A stretch of DNA of 64,000 nucleotides from Chrysaora quinquecirrha (GCA_014526335.1 JACTAT010000037.1:2251777-2315776); one strand, 5' to 3'; counted from the stretch's first letter, positions 1 to 9,991 are shown. Numbers and translations: made by a program. The notes: a model not told the origin generated them from the sequence alone.

Positions 1-2
1 AT

Positions 3-572
3 TCAACATATCACGGTAAAACGATGAAATTTACCAGCGCACTTCTCATGAAATTTTCAAGACCTTTGGCACATTTCCTTGGTTTGGAAGATCAAATGAA
101 TAACACATTGCCAAATGGTTCAACATTAACATACTTTGAATACAAGACTTCTGACAGCATACAACCTCACCAGGCTATGTATCTGATTGTATATAAGAAG
201 AAGGCAGATGGCGATCCGTTAACTGGAGGAAAGATCAACTGTTTGAGTAGAATAAAGGATGGTGTTCATTTAAATGAACATACATCTATAAATATAGAAT
301 GCAATCTATTGGAAAGTAACTATCTTGGTGGTATTGAGAAAAGGCGAGTTTTGAGAAAACTAACATTTTACGATACAGATCTCGATACATATGTTAGATA
401 TTATGCTCCAAAGAATATAATTTTCACACCATTGGAGAGGTTGCAGTTTCAACAAATTCCAATACGATTGGTAGATGATGAAAGGAATCTTATAAAATTA
501 ACATCTCTCTATTCCGCAAAGCAATATATTGGAGAAACATCACTAACAGTTAGAATAAGACCCGTAATATGA
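3..572 (+). CDS. Putative viral structural protein, C-terminal part (runs off left edge)
   Basis: The frame is open to the window edge, so the ATG at 24 is probably internal and the gene starts further left. About 190 codons are visible. The protein has no signal peptide or membrane segment. It contains a stretch reading FSRPLAHFLGLED near its start and ends in a beta-rich tail (IPIRLVDDE...TSLTVRIRP). The gene at 923-1924 has the same two features in the same order (DLCKLFGFVE, then a tail ending in LLHFRRK), so the two look like diverged paralogues. Proteins of this pattern are common beside adenain-like proteases in integrated invertebrate viruses, where a penton or minor capsid role has been suspected. 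The exact role here is inference. Confidence 0.5.
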   Translation, partial: STYHGKTMKFTSALLMKFSRPLAHFLGLEDQMNNTLPNGSTLTYFEYKTSDSIQPHQAMYLIVYKKKADGDPLTGGKINCLSRIKDGVHLNEHTSINIECNLLESNYLGGIEKRRVLRKLTFYDTDLDTYVRYYAPKNIIFTPLERLQFQQIPIRLVDDERNLIKLTSLYSAKQYIGETSLTVRIRPVI

Positions 573-930
573 ATGTAACTTTAAATAATAGACATGTAAA
601 TTTTGTTAATCCACTTCCAGTGGATACAAGTTGGAAATGTAGCATGATTGCTTGTACGCTATATCGAAAAGAAAAAGATGAGAATGAAAAGTGTTTGCTG
701 TTTGTTGTGATTTCATTATAAGTAAGGATGCTGTTCCTCTCTTGGGTCTAGTTATTGATGATTCGCAATCGATTCACAGATCAACTATAAATCCTGCATC
801 GTATAGAGTAACAAGATCTCATATAAAATCATTTGATATTAAAATCATCAACTGGGAAACGTTGGAAGATATATCGGATAAATTTGAAGACAATTGTCAG
901 ATTGATTTGTTTTTCAGCAAAGATGATTAA
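569..930 (+). pseudogene. Small viral ORF of unknown function, frameshifted
   Basis: The start codon overlaps the stop of the previous gene (ATGA at 569-572), the usual spacing in this block. The first frame runs from 569 to a TAA near 721. From about 690 a second frame carries the more protein-like sequence to a stop at 928-930, which overlaps the start of the next gene at 923. The simplest reading is one gene of about 120 codons with a single indel near 690. No domain is recognised. Its place between two structural-type genes suggests a virion or assembly role, but that rests on position only. Confidence 0.45.
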
Positions 931-1924
931 TGACTTTTATCTTACATGTACCAACGATTCGGATTCAGCAATAAAACTTAAAGAACAATTACATTTACAT
1001 GGAAAATGGGAGGTGGCATTGGTGGAAATGGTCTATGAACTGAGCGATAGATTTATATTTAATCCCGCAGAATTCAAATATGGGAAATATGAACCCTGGC
1101 GAATGATGGGATTTTTCCAAATTGGTACCGACAAGGTTGGTTTTGAAGATTTGAACGTGAGATTGGTAATATCTGATGAATATACAAAGAAATGGAATCA
1201 GGCAGCTGATAAGCGGGAGTATTATGTACGTCTTAGTCACCTTATTGGTGAAATCTCAGAGGGAGATGACGTTCACAAATTAACAATGAGAGAAATTGTT
1301 TCAATTATGAATGAAGACATTCGCGCAAGAGGGAAGAATAAAAGAATATGTAAAAGAATTAGGTTTGCCTTACGAAGACCTGCCACAGTTTTCAATTGTA
1401 GATTCAAAATCAAGATAACCTTTCCAAAGTACGTTAAAAGAGTTGCATTGGGAAAAGATTTGTGCAAATTGTTTGGTTTCGTTGAAGCTACAGAAGAATA
1501 TAATAAGAACATGAATAATGTTTATTACAGAGATGTGAGATGGACACCATGTCCATTTACTGGAACTTTTCTAGACAAACCATTAACAGATTATGTATTC
1601 AACGCCATCGAAAGAACGACTGATGTGGTGGGTGATGAACATTTCCAAGTCAATGCAGAAGGGAAGAATATGTTTATATATTGCTCGTTGTTAGACTATC
1701 GTGTAGTTGGAAAAATTAGCACGCCACTGCTACGCTTCATTCCGTTGAAAATTAACAAGCACGTTGTAAATTTTGTGGAATTTGAAAATTTGTTCTATTA
1801 TCCATTATTGTACAACGATATCAACGAATTTACTATAAAAGTCTACAACGAGTTGGGAAAAGAGATACAATTCTACAAAACAAAGACAACATTCTTGCTA
1901 CACTTTAGAAGAAAACATGTATGA
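923..1924 (+). CDS. Putative viral minor capsid/penton-like protein
   Basis: 333 codons, intact. The open frame begins at 833, but the ATG at 923 overlaps the end of the previous gene and gives the typical N-terminus of this family (MINDFYLTCTN). It is followed by a motif resembling GxWEVAL (HGKWEVALVE) at about residues 31-40. An LCKLFGF segment lies in the middle and a beta-rich tail ending LLHFRRKHV at the C-terminus. These features recur in proteins encoded next to adenain-like proteases in integrated viruses of cnidarians and other invertebrates. A minor capsid or penton role is inferred from this context. The gene overlaps the next start (ATG at 1917) by 8 bases, and it is one of the few unbroken genes of the element. 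Confidence 0.55.
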   Translation: MINDFYLTCTNDSDSAIKLKEQLHLHGKWEVALVEMVYELSDRFIFNPAEFKYGKYEPWRMMGFFQIGTDKVGFEDLNVRLVISDEYTKKWNQAADKREYYVRLSHLIGEISEGDDVHKLTMREIVSIMNEDIRARGKNKRICKRIRFALRRPATVFNCRFKIKITFPKYVKRVALGKDLCKLFGFVEATEEYNKNMNNVYYRDVRWTPCPFTGTFLDKPLTDYVFNAIERTTDVVGDEHFQVNAEGKNMFIYCSLLDYRVVGKISTPLLRFIPLKINKHVVNFVEFENLFYYPLLYNDINEFTIKVYNELGKEIQFYKTKTTFLLHFRRKHV

Positions 1925-2494
1925 TTTCCCAATTTACAAATCAACTCCGTATTTTTACACCTACCAGCGTGGAAGAGGAGTAGGTAGTATTTTCAGGAAA
2001 GCCGGATCTATTTTTAAAAGAGCTGTTAAAGCTGCAATGCCAACAATAAAGAAACAAGGTGTAAAAGCTGCTGAGAAAATTTTGAAACCTGTTTTAGAAG
2101 AAGAAGGAGAAAGGCAGTTAATCGGATATTAGCTGGTGAGAATGTTGGAGAAGTTGTAAAAAATACTGCCAAATCTTCTATGAGAGGAATTAAAAGGAAG
2201 GCTACTGAAGAAATTGCCGATGTTGTGAAGAAATCTGTCAAGAAATCGCCTGCTGGTAAGAAATCGACTGCTGGTAAGAAGTCACCTGCTGGTAAGAAAT
2301 CGACTGCTGGTAAGAAATCGACTGCTGGTAAGAAATCAAGAGTTCGTCCTAAAAGATCTATAAAAGAAAGCACCATGAGAGGGATATTCATACCTAAGCA
2401 GTCGGTGAAGAAGAGAAGAGCTAAGAAAGCTAAGAAACCTGATTTGAAAAAAACTTTGTTGAAGAAACTGTTGAAGAAGAATTTGCAACAATGA
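1917..2494 (+). pseudogene. Basic core/DNA-condensing protein with AGKKS repeats, frameshifted
   Basis: The first part (1917-2132) has a short N-terminus followed by RGRGVGSIFRKAGSIFKRA, reminiscent of small basic core proteins of adenovirus-type virions. The second part (2180-2494) is lysine-rich and carries about five 18-bp tandem units at 2246-2336 encoding KKS(T/P)AG. Between them the downstream frame is already open from about 2115, so this is one gene of about 190 codons with a single indel near 2115-2130. The composition suits a nucleic-acid-condensing virion protein, which is inference. The stop overlaps the capsid gene start (ATGA at 2491). The repeat could vary by slippage between copies. 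Confidence 0.6.
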
Positions 2495-3799
2495 GCATAA
2501 AGCCAGAATATACTGAATGTCCTAGTGAAAGTTTGGATTTATTCTGTCCACCAGTAATTCAAAACGATGTCAAGTATTTTAAAGATGTTGAATATTTTCC
2601 ACAAACTGCTGCTCTCAATGCCTCAAAACAAACTGTTGTGTTTGACATTCCTGCTCAGCCTGATCATATGATTGACTTGAATCATTCTTATTTCGTCTCG
2701 ACTCTGGCTATTAAAAGAGTCGATGGAAGTAATATTGGAAAAACCACTGCAGAATTTGCTGGAGTAATAAATAATATTGGCCAATCCATGTGGAAGCAGA
2801 TAGAGTTGGTTTTGAATGACACTCCCGTCACAGAAGCAAATGGAATGTATGCCTATCAATCTTACTTGGAAACAATTCTGACGTTTGATGAAACCAGAGC
2901 TAAAACTATTTGAAAATGACAAACTGGGTCAGTGATACGATTGGTAAAGAAAATATTGGTTTTCCAACAACCGCAACGTTAAAAATCTGGGTTTAAATGC
3001 AAGATCTGCACCATTTGACGAGAGTGAAAAGGTTAAAGTGTTGACAAAACCTCATGTCAACATTTGCAATCAAAGCAAATACTTGCTGCCTGGTGTTCGT
3101 CTTCAATGGCGATTGAGTCCAAACAGTGATGTGTTTTGTTTGATGAGAAAAGCTGGAACCACTTCGCGCTTATACATTTCCGAAGTGAAACTGGTGCTTC
3201 GTCACATACATCTTAAAGATGATGTATTGAAAGGAATTGAAAGAACACTGATGAAAACGAATGCGGTTTACCCAGTCTGTCAACCTCACATGGCAAGCTA
3301 CTTAATCAATGCTGCAACAACCAACTGGGTTCAAGATAATGTGTTCAATGGAAAGATTCCAAACAGATTGTTTTTTGCGCTGGTTGATAATTCTTCATTC
3401 AATGGAGCGGATGAAGGAAATCCTTTTGAGTTTGAACATGTTTCTGTTTCTGCCATTCAAGTGACTGTTGACAATCAAGAAATTACCCCACCTCTAAGAT
3501 TGAATTATGATGATGATGATTACTTTGATGCCTACAGCCGCTTGGTGACCAGCTTGAATAATTCACCTAGTCTAATTGATTATGATAGATTCAAACAAGG
3601 ATCAGCAATCTATGGGTTTGATTTGACACCTAAAGGAAACTGTGCAGATGAGCAATATTTGCTTAAAAGAGAGGGTAACCTGAGAATCAGTATAAATTTT
3701 GCAAACGCTGTTGACAGTTTGATGAACATTGTAATTTTGGGTGAATTTGATAGAGTCATTCAAATTGATAGTCATAAAAACATCATTCGAGATTGGTAA
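2491..3799 (+). pseudogene. Candidate double-jelly-roll major capsid protein, frameshifted
   Basis: Two open segments in different frames, 2491-2911 and about 2950-3799, together equal a protein of roughly 430 residues. The break lies between 2911 and 3038. The N-terminal segment is beta-rich with an NNIGQSMWKQIELVLND stretch. The C-terminal segment has alternating beta and loop regions, including an acidic DDDDY loop near 3510. The sequence type is that annotated in many invertebrate genomes as an uncharacterised F54H12.2-like protein. The size, its position just upstream of the protease and its neighbours suggest the major capsid protein. Fold assignment is inference and would need structure prediction. 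It ends immediately before the protease start. Confidence 0.55.
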
Positions 3800-3801
3800 T
3801 T

Positions 3802-4287
3802 ATGGATGATATAACGATTAATAACTTACTTGTAAAACGTGAAAAGCTACCTCATTTCCATGGTGTATTTGGGAAAGATGAAATCAAAAACATCGACATT
3901 CATTCTCTACCTTGCTCATTTATTTTCAACGAAGATAATTTTACTGGTAAAGGAACCCACTGGGTAGCTGTCTATATTGCTGATGATGGTCGATTGGATT
4001 TCTATGATTCGTTTGGTGAACCTCCTATGTTGAAAGAATTTCTACATTTTATTAGACCGTTTCAGCTCACTTATAACAAGGTTCAAGTTCAATCCTATGA
4101 GAATGCTACATGTGGACAACATTGCATATTCTTTCTAATCAATAGAACAAAAAACGTTTCAATGAACTCAATGGTTAATAAATATTTCAACATTCATAAC
4201 AAGTTAGATAACGATTTATTTGTTTACAACTATGTTAAACGAAGATATAATTTAAGTTTGTTAAAACAATTTGTTACAGCAATTTAG
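3802..4287 (+). CDS. Adenain-like cysteine protease (C5/Ulp1-type fold), virion maturation
   Basis: 161 codons. The open frame extends to a TTG at 3793, but the ATG at 3802 lies 3 bases after the capsid stop and gives MDDITINNLL. The catalytic elements of the adenain/Ulp1 fold appear in order: GTHWVAVYI (His), then LDFYDSFG (Asp), then ATCGQHCIFF (Gln and nucleophile Cys). Length is close to the roughly 200 residues usual for adenovirus-type proteases, and slightly short at the N-terminus. In related viruses the enzyme cleaves capsid precursors during maturation. It is intact, unlike most of its neighbours. It is convergent with the polymerase, with about 130 bp of repetitive spacer between them. 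Confidence 0.85.
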   Translation: MDDITINNLLVKREKLPHFHGVFGKDEIKNIDIHSLPCSFIFNEDNFTGKGTHWVAVYIADDGRLDFYDSFGEPPMLKEFLHFIRPFQLTYNKVQVQSYENATCGQHCIFFLINRTKNVSMNSMVNKYFNIHNKLDNDLFVYNYVKRRYNLSLLKQFVTAI

Positions 4288-4424
4288 AATAATGTTACAA
4301 CAGCTTGTTAAAATAGTTTAGAATAATGTTACAACAGTTTAGTTTGTCAAAACAGTTTGTTAATATTGTTACAACAGTTTAGTTTAGAATATTGTTAAAA
4401 TAGTTTGTTAAAACAGTTCAATCA
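4288..4424. repeat. Degenerate short tandem repeats between convergent protease and polymerase genes
   Basis: The spacer is built from imperfect copies of a unit containing GTTACAACAGTTTAG and TAGAATAATGTTA, about 25-45 bp apart. It separates the 3' ends of two converging transcription units, so it probably holds their transcript ends, although no AATAAA signal is present. Confidence 0.6.
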
Positions 4425-7400
4425 ATGTTTTCTTCTTCGCAGCGTCTTTCTAGCGAATAATGTCCATATGGCAGCGTGTTAAATCCATCATCAAGAATGT
4501 ATCTTTTATCATCAAAGGGATTCAACGATACCTTTTTTCTTTCCGTAGTGTAGATGGTGTGACAGTGTGATTCAATGTTGCGTTGAATGTGTGCATCCGC
4601 TCTCATTTCCATCAAACATTTCACATAATCTTCATGCTTCATTTGCTTCTTCACAACATACTTTTTGATTCCTTTCGCTTTTTGATTGTATTTCCATCAT
4701 TGATTTGACAGCTATACATCTTTGATCTCAATCCAACAAATTCTTTCATTCCCACACCACCAAGCTCATCTTTCATTTTCCCAATAACTTTCTTGTTTCT
4801 TGTAGAGTAATTTGGATGTTCTTTATCATAATTGCTGAAATCGAATCCATCTTCATGATCTTTCAATACTTTATCGACTTGATCTTTAGACATTGGTATG
4901 TCATAGATGAAACTATCAGTATCCATGTAGCATAGCTCAACATTTGGAAGGTTTGGCTTTGCAAAGTTATAGTGGAAATCATACATCAATGTTTTGCTAA
5001 TATCCAATATGCTGAAACCAATATACATTGGTTTGTTGAGTGTAACTTTCTTCTTCTTTTTCTCAACCAAAAGCGTGTCTTCGTTGATTTCAATTACTCC
5101 GTAAAAGTTTGGATTTCTTACCCATTTTCTCAAGACTTCTGCATCAGTACAGATTTCAAAACGTTGATGATTTCGAACATTTTCCATCGTCTTCCCGAAC
5201 ACGGAATTGTTCATCAACTTGAACAGATCTTTTTCAAAGTCGTTTCTTGCCCCAGTTCTCTTCTGAGTATTAAAATCAATGTATTCTTTCAACCATAGAC
5301 TTTGCTTGAATTCAATGATTTCATGAACTTTTGTCAGCTTTAAACCCAATTCCAAACACTGCTTCAAATTTCTTTCATGCATGAGGTATTCTTCTTTGTT
5401 GAATAGATTTGGTATTAGCTTTGGTGTTGACTTAAACTTTTTTCCATCGAAAAGTTCTTCGTGAGCGTTCCTTTGATGTCCAGATAACATGTCTTCTTGA
5501 ACTTGAAATCTTTGCGGCGCTAATGGTAGATCTGCATGATGATCGTGTAATTCGGCTGGATATTCCAAGTCGACTTTGAGAATATAACCAACATCTTCAT
5601 TCGATCTTGTCAGCAAAGCGTGGATGTTTGTATTTCTGATTTCTTCTTGTGTAAACTGCTTGAAACCACCATACGGCATTGGTTGCGACATTGCCCATCC
5701 ATAGAGATTGTTTGCATCCAGATACATCAGCGTGTTGTTTTCTGTTGATTTAGCATGCCGTTTCACCGCTATCGAGACACCACCACGAATACCATCTTCA
5801 ATCATAAGGAGAATGTCCTTCTTTTCTTCAGATAACAATTCCAGCTTCACACCAGTCATCTTCAGCATCGCATCCCAGGCTAGCGAAGGAGCAGTTAGAT
5901 AATGTGCAGGATCGAGTCCATAGAATTCCAGACTTTGGGCTCTGAACGATTCGAATATATCAGTCAACAGCAACACATCAGTTTTCAAGTATAGTTCATG
6001 ATAATCTTGAAAAGTCTGACAGTTGAAGTATCGCCAAACCTGTTGAGCATGTTCATAATCTTCATTGTTGATGTCAGAATCACAGAGTTTGTTGTAAAAT
6101 GCTTCTTTCGGTGGTAGAGATGTTTCTTCCATTTTCTCTGCACTATCCATCCAATCGTAGGGATAAACACCTTTTCTTGTCAGCAACTCAAATGCTCTCT
6201 CAACTTTTTCAGCTTCAGCATCTGTCAAATCTCTCCTTGATGGTATTTTCCAATTTCTATAATCTAGAACATCTTCATCTTTTAGTGGGTTTTTACATGC
6301 TACACCAGGCTCAAACATTCCTTGACGTTCTCTTTTCAATTCTGCAACTCTTTCCTGCTCATTTCTCGGTACACTAGGGTACTGCTGTTGAGTAATCTCA
6401 TCATGTAGGTGACCTTTGATAGAGACAAATTGTTCTTTCGGTAGGTTGCCTGCTAGTGTTGCCAAACTTGTACTCAGAAATGCAAAGGAGTCAATGTATT
6501 TGATCCCATTGATATTTCTTTCCTTACCATCTTCATTCACATCAGTATGAGAACCAATCTGTGCAGTCATGATCTTTTCTTTCGAATTGGCAATGATCTT
6601 TGTATTTCTACCTTTCAAATTCTTCAGGACATGATGCATGTCATACCCTTTGAGATTGTGGAAGACGATCGGGATCGTGTGAGTGTTTGCTATTATATCT
6701 AGATGTTTGAAGTTGCAATACTTGCAAGCTGGTCCTCTGTATTTCCCAGTTATGTGACAATGATCTTTGACTTTTCTTCTATTGTTATCATCAAATAGCT
6801 GCTTGCAGCAATAGCAGTGTGTAGACAGATCATGTCTTGCATTTTCTTCGGGTGTTAATCTAATCATCGGCATGGTTTTCTTGAACACTGCTCGGATTTC
6901 CTCATTCAATTCATCTAGACGATTCATCAACACCTCCATGCAGTCTTCACCAGTATAGCATTCCAACGGTTGTTGCCATCTATCATCGATTGATTTAACA
7001 TAAATGCAATAACTGATCGGCTTGTGTTCTTGATAAGCAGCTCTTTTGTTTGAGCTTTCCAGAATGGATTCAGTATCTGCATAGATGATAAATGGTAGCA
7101 AGCTCTGATGTTTGAAATGTTCAAACTTTAATTCTGTATCTTTAGGATATTCAACAGCTTGAGGAGCCTTACATAGCTTTTCATGCTTTTCCAAATTTTC
7201 TTGAGTTCTACACGAGGATAAGCATAGAGGACAGATAAAACGTTTTCGGTTATGTTTGTAACCATCTCGACCTGCTAAAAGACGACTCAAGTCCTTTATC
7301 CAGCAATAGTGGCTCTCACCATCGTCATTGAATACTAATAACAAATGCACATGTTTTTCACGTTTAGTTTCAGTTATTCTTACTGGTACAATTTCACCAT

Positions 7401-8244
7401 CTTCATCCATATAGATATTGATTGAAATGTTGTTGTTTATTTCAAATGTATCAATCATCTTTTTATCGGATGCTTTTACTGGATATGTCAATCCTTCACA
7501 GTTAAGTTCATCTAAGTATCGCCGGTACGGTGCGGCTCTCTCTGGATTCTGTGATCGTGGACGTGGATGTAGACGGGATAGAATTGCCCAGATGAAGCAT
7601 TTATCGTCGCTGTTCTGTACATTGAGAACAGCCTTCTTGTTTTTGATGTATGTTGGCAGTTGCAAATACTTTCCACCACGAATTGCATCATAATCAAACA
7701 TCTTCACTTGCAGTTGGGTAAACTTTGTAAATATCCAACCACTTCCATTCTCCAAGAATTCATCAACCTTGTCTCGCAGTGTGTTGATAGCTTCAACTAT
7801 CTGATCTTCAGCAACGTCATACTCTGACCATAGAAGCGTCTGCACGGTGGTTCTGAATGTGGGTGGTGGTTCTGTAACCATAGGCGTATCACCATACTTT
7901 TTAAATTCAGCATCGATAGTGACATAATACTTTATCCCCTGCTTGTGACCTGGCAATTCTTCTTTAATTTCTCGAATAGTATGCTGTGTGATTCTTGCCC
8001 AGTCTTTGATATCTTCTTCTTTGATATATATTCTGAATGCTTTCTTATCCATCTTGTTCATGTTCTTACCTTGACCAATCAATTTCTTTTGTTCTGCTGC
8101 TGATGGGTGTATATCATGTGCTGTTCGCTTATGTGATGCGAGATTTAACTTTCTGTCAAACAATTTCCCACATTCATCACAAGCGATTTTTCTTCGCTTA
8201 CTATTATTAGCAGCTGAGCTCTCTTCTTCGTGTGACCTCTTCAT
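4418..8244 (-). pseudogene. polB: Protein-primed family-B DNA polymerase, one frameshift near the 3' end
   Basis: The main frame (8244 to 4651, 1197 codons) continues in another frame to 4418 for about 80 more codons. The shift lies at an A-rich run near 4670-4690. In order: a C2H2 finger at residues 22-43 (CDECGKLF), a second at 337-358, exonuclease motif I YADTES near 388, a CxxC...DHCH...CxxC endonuclease-VII-like zinc segment at 476-511, exonuclease II FHNLKGYD near 528 and exonuclease III YLKTD at 752. Polymerase motifs follow: A (LDANNLYGWAM, about 840-851), B (NNSVFGKT, about 1012) and C (YMDTDSF, about 1106). All catalytic aspartates are present. The family replicates linear genomes from a terminal protein. 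The long N-terminus with zinc fingers is usual for Maverick-type polymerases. The frameshift removes only the conserved C-terminal tail. Confidence 0.9.
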
Positions 8245-8284
8245 GATTAATTTCTAACTGAACTGATTTCGTCTTACGCATCGA

Positions 8285-8291
8285 TTTTATA
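8285..8291 (-). promoter_or_regulatory. TATA box of the polymerase gene
   Basis: TATAAAA on the minus strand, 41 bp upstream of the polymerase ATG at 8244. An initiator-like TCAGTT lies about 30 bp downstream near 8256. The spacing fits RNA polymerase II TATA promoters and gives a short leader. Confidence 0.6.
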
Positions 8292-8351
8292 GATCGATCG
8301 ATCGAAAGTCGCGTTCGAATTATTAACCAATCAGATTGCCGGATTTCTCGT

Positions 8352-8404
8352 TTCTAGAATCTTGTGGAACTTTCTGGAAACTTCTGGAAAGTTCTAGAAA
8401 GTTC
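8352..8404. promoter_or_regulatory. Heat-shock element array 1 (11 pentamers)
   Basis: Alternating TTC and GAA triplets recur exactly every 5 bases at 8352, 8357, 8362, 8367, 8372, 8377, 8382, 8387, 8392, 8397 and 8402. Ten of the eleven match; the one mismatch is TTG at 8362. This is the binding pattern of trimeric HSF1. The array lies about 110-160 bp upstream of the polymerase start. Confidence 0.8.
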
Positions 8405-8491
8405 CAACAGAACAGATTGTAGGATTATTATGTTATTTAATAAACGATTCGAAATATTATTACGCCATCATAATTAATCAGATTGTAGGAT

Positions 8492-8524
8492 TTCTGGAAA
8501 GTTCTCGAAACTTCTGGAAAGTTC
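8492..8524. promoter_or_regulatory. Heat-shock element array 2 (7 perfect pentamers)
   Basis: TTC/GAA triplets at 8492, 8497, 8502, 8507, 8512, 8517 and 8522, all perfect and in phase. It is preceded by a copy of the AATCAGATTGTAGGATTTCT module, as are arrays 1 and 3. Confidence 0.8.
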
Positions 8525-8556
8525 TAACCAATCAGATTGCAGGATTCCTAGGGATG

Positions 8557-8584
8557 TTCTGGAACATTCTGGAAACTTCTAGAT
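8557..8584. promoter_or_regulatory. Heat-shock element array 3 (5 pentamers plus a partial)
   Basis: TTC/GAA triplets at 8557, 8562, 8567, 8572 and 8577, followed by GAT at 8582. It is preceded at 8527 by ACCAATCAGATTGCAGGATT. Confidence 0.75.
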
Positions 8585-8626
8585 TGTTAAATCGGAAACG
8601 ATGCTAGCGGTTAAGGAACTCTTGAG

Positions 8627-8783
8627 GTTGGAGAAACTCGTCGCACTATAGCGTGACCTGATGACGTTATTGATAGTATGAGCGGCGTGCGCTAGGACCT
8701 GGGACTCTTGAAAACAAGGTTGGAGAAACCGGTTAAAAACCGTCGTACTATAGCGCGACCTTATGACGTCACTGATGACGTCA
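8627..8783. promoter_or_regulatory. Duplicated segment with CRE-like TGACGTCA sites
   Basis: A segment of about 55 bp containing GTTGGAGAAAC, then GTCG(C/T)ACTATAGCG, then TGACGT occurs twice, near 8627-8669 and 8717-8771. Two perfect palindromic TGACGTCA sites stand at 8764-8771 and 8776-8783, with TGACGTTA at 8662. TGACGTCA is the consensus CREB/ATF site. It could be enhancer sequence at the viral end or a terminal repeat; function is not shown. Confidence 0.4.
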
Positions 8784-8821
8784 CTGACAGCAGGACCCGC
8801 CCTGATAGCACTGCCTGGTCT

Positions 8822-9985
8822 TTACATCCTACTAAGTTTCGCTTGTTCGAGTCTTCTATGACCATACAAACAGAAAATAAAATAAAACCCATATGTACTG
8901 ATGTCAAGGTCATCCTTAAAATTCGCATTGGCCACCGGACTACTTGGGAGAAATCCGGGGAAGAGTTCGTAAGTCAGGTCTCGAACAAGAGTAACCCCTG
9001 CATCGACCCATGACTGTACAAATGGGAGCTTTTCTTTAGCTATAAGAGAATTATAAAACAATGGTTCATTGAAGATTTCAATAGCAGGATTTGGATTAGA
9101 TCTTTTGTTGTTGCAGAGATTCAGATAAGAGTTCAAAAGCGATTTATAGAAACAAGGCAGTTTATTGATATGCCTTGAACTAAGAAAGCATTTTAAAACA
9201 TTAGGCCCAATATTGAGGTCTTTATATTTCCCAAGAAAGTAAGTGAATAGGACTTTCCATTTTCCTGTTTGTTCTTTGTCAAACAGTTTGGCTAGCCAGG
9301 ACAAATCGAGGCTTTGGGATTTCTTTTCAATATCAACAAAATTGAGGCCGCCATCAGTGTATGGAAGCTTTGCTTGAATACGTTTGATTGGCGGCTTTTA
9401 ACCGTTGAAAAGAAAGGCCCACAGACTCTCATTTAAGGTTTTCAGAGCCCATTGAGGGATGGGAAAGACAGTGGCAGTGTAAAGTAAAAGAGAGCAAGCA
9501 AGTTGATTTGCTACAATAGCCTTACCGCGAAGTGTGAGGTCGCGATTTTTCCAAAGATTTAGTGTCTTTTGAAATTTCGAGATTTTAGAGTCCCAGTTTA
9601 GCTTAGAAACATTGCGTGGTCCAAAGAAGATTCCAAGGATTTTCAAAGACTTTTTCGACCAGTCGAAACCAAACGGAGAGTCATTTCTATTTTTGAAGCT
9701 TCCCAGCCAGAGGCCTTCACTTTTGTCTGTATTTATTTTTGCACCTGTGGCTTTTTCAAAGTCAGTGAGGTGTTCTTGACAAGCAAGGATTGAGGGATTT
9801 CCTTGAAGGATTAGAGTCGTGTCATCGGCATATTGTACAATTTTAAATTCGGTTTTGTTAACAGTAATACCTTTGATCTTTCGATCTTGTCTGACGTTTT
9901 CTGCGAAAACTTCAGCAATGATCACATAGAGAAGGGCAGAAAGAGGACAGCCCTGTCTGACCCCTCGGGTGGGGTTAAAGGTGTC
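8822..9985 (-). mobile_element. LINE-E, 3' half (C-terminal part of ORF2), decayed
   Basis: Minus-strand open segments 9398-9985 and 8822-9304 continue the LINE whose 5' half ends at 41931. The first begins exactly where the reverse transcriptase is cut, just after VNGYIS, with a segment reading TRGVRQGCP. It includes the catalytic YADDTT motif and the thumb. The second matches the post-RT region of LINE-A (the GFLPS segment). Recognisable similarity fades by about 8900. No poly-A end or downstream U1 sequence is seen, so the 3' end was lost or replaced near the viral element. Confidence 0.75.
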
Positions 9986-9991
9986 TGAAAT

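Larger units (their letters stand above)
8324..8547. repeat. Repeated CCAAT-containing module linked to the heat-shock elements
   Basis: The module ACCAATCAGATTGCAGGATT or a close variant occurs near 8326, 8411 (shorter), 8475 and 8527, each just before or between the HSE arrays. The CCAATCAG core is a CCAAT box. The region looks like three or four tandem duplications of one CCAAT plus HSE unit that then diverged. Confidence 0.65.
1..8600. mobile_element. Adintovirus/Maverick (Polinton)-like integrated element, right-hand part
   Basis: A block of closely packed genes with 4-10 bp overlaps, unlike the rest of the window. It combines a protein-primed family-B DNA polymerase, an adenain-like protease, a candidate capsid protein and a basic core-like protein, which is the gene set of Mavericks and adintoviruses. 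Integrase and packaging ATPase are not seen and would lie left of the window. The right boundary is not resolved: the promoter-like region of the polymerase runs to about 8600 and recognisable LINE sequence starts by about 8900. No terminal inverted repeat could be checked because the left end is missing. Frameshifts in four or five genes mark it as an old insertion. Confidence 0.8.

Noticed and set aside
4972..7693. Plus-strand and alternative minus-strand frames within the polymerase gene
   Set aside because: All lie opposite or out of frame with a gene whose polymerase motifs are unambiguous.
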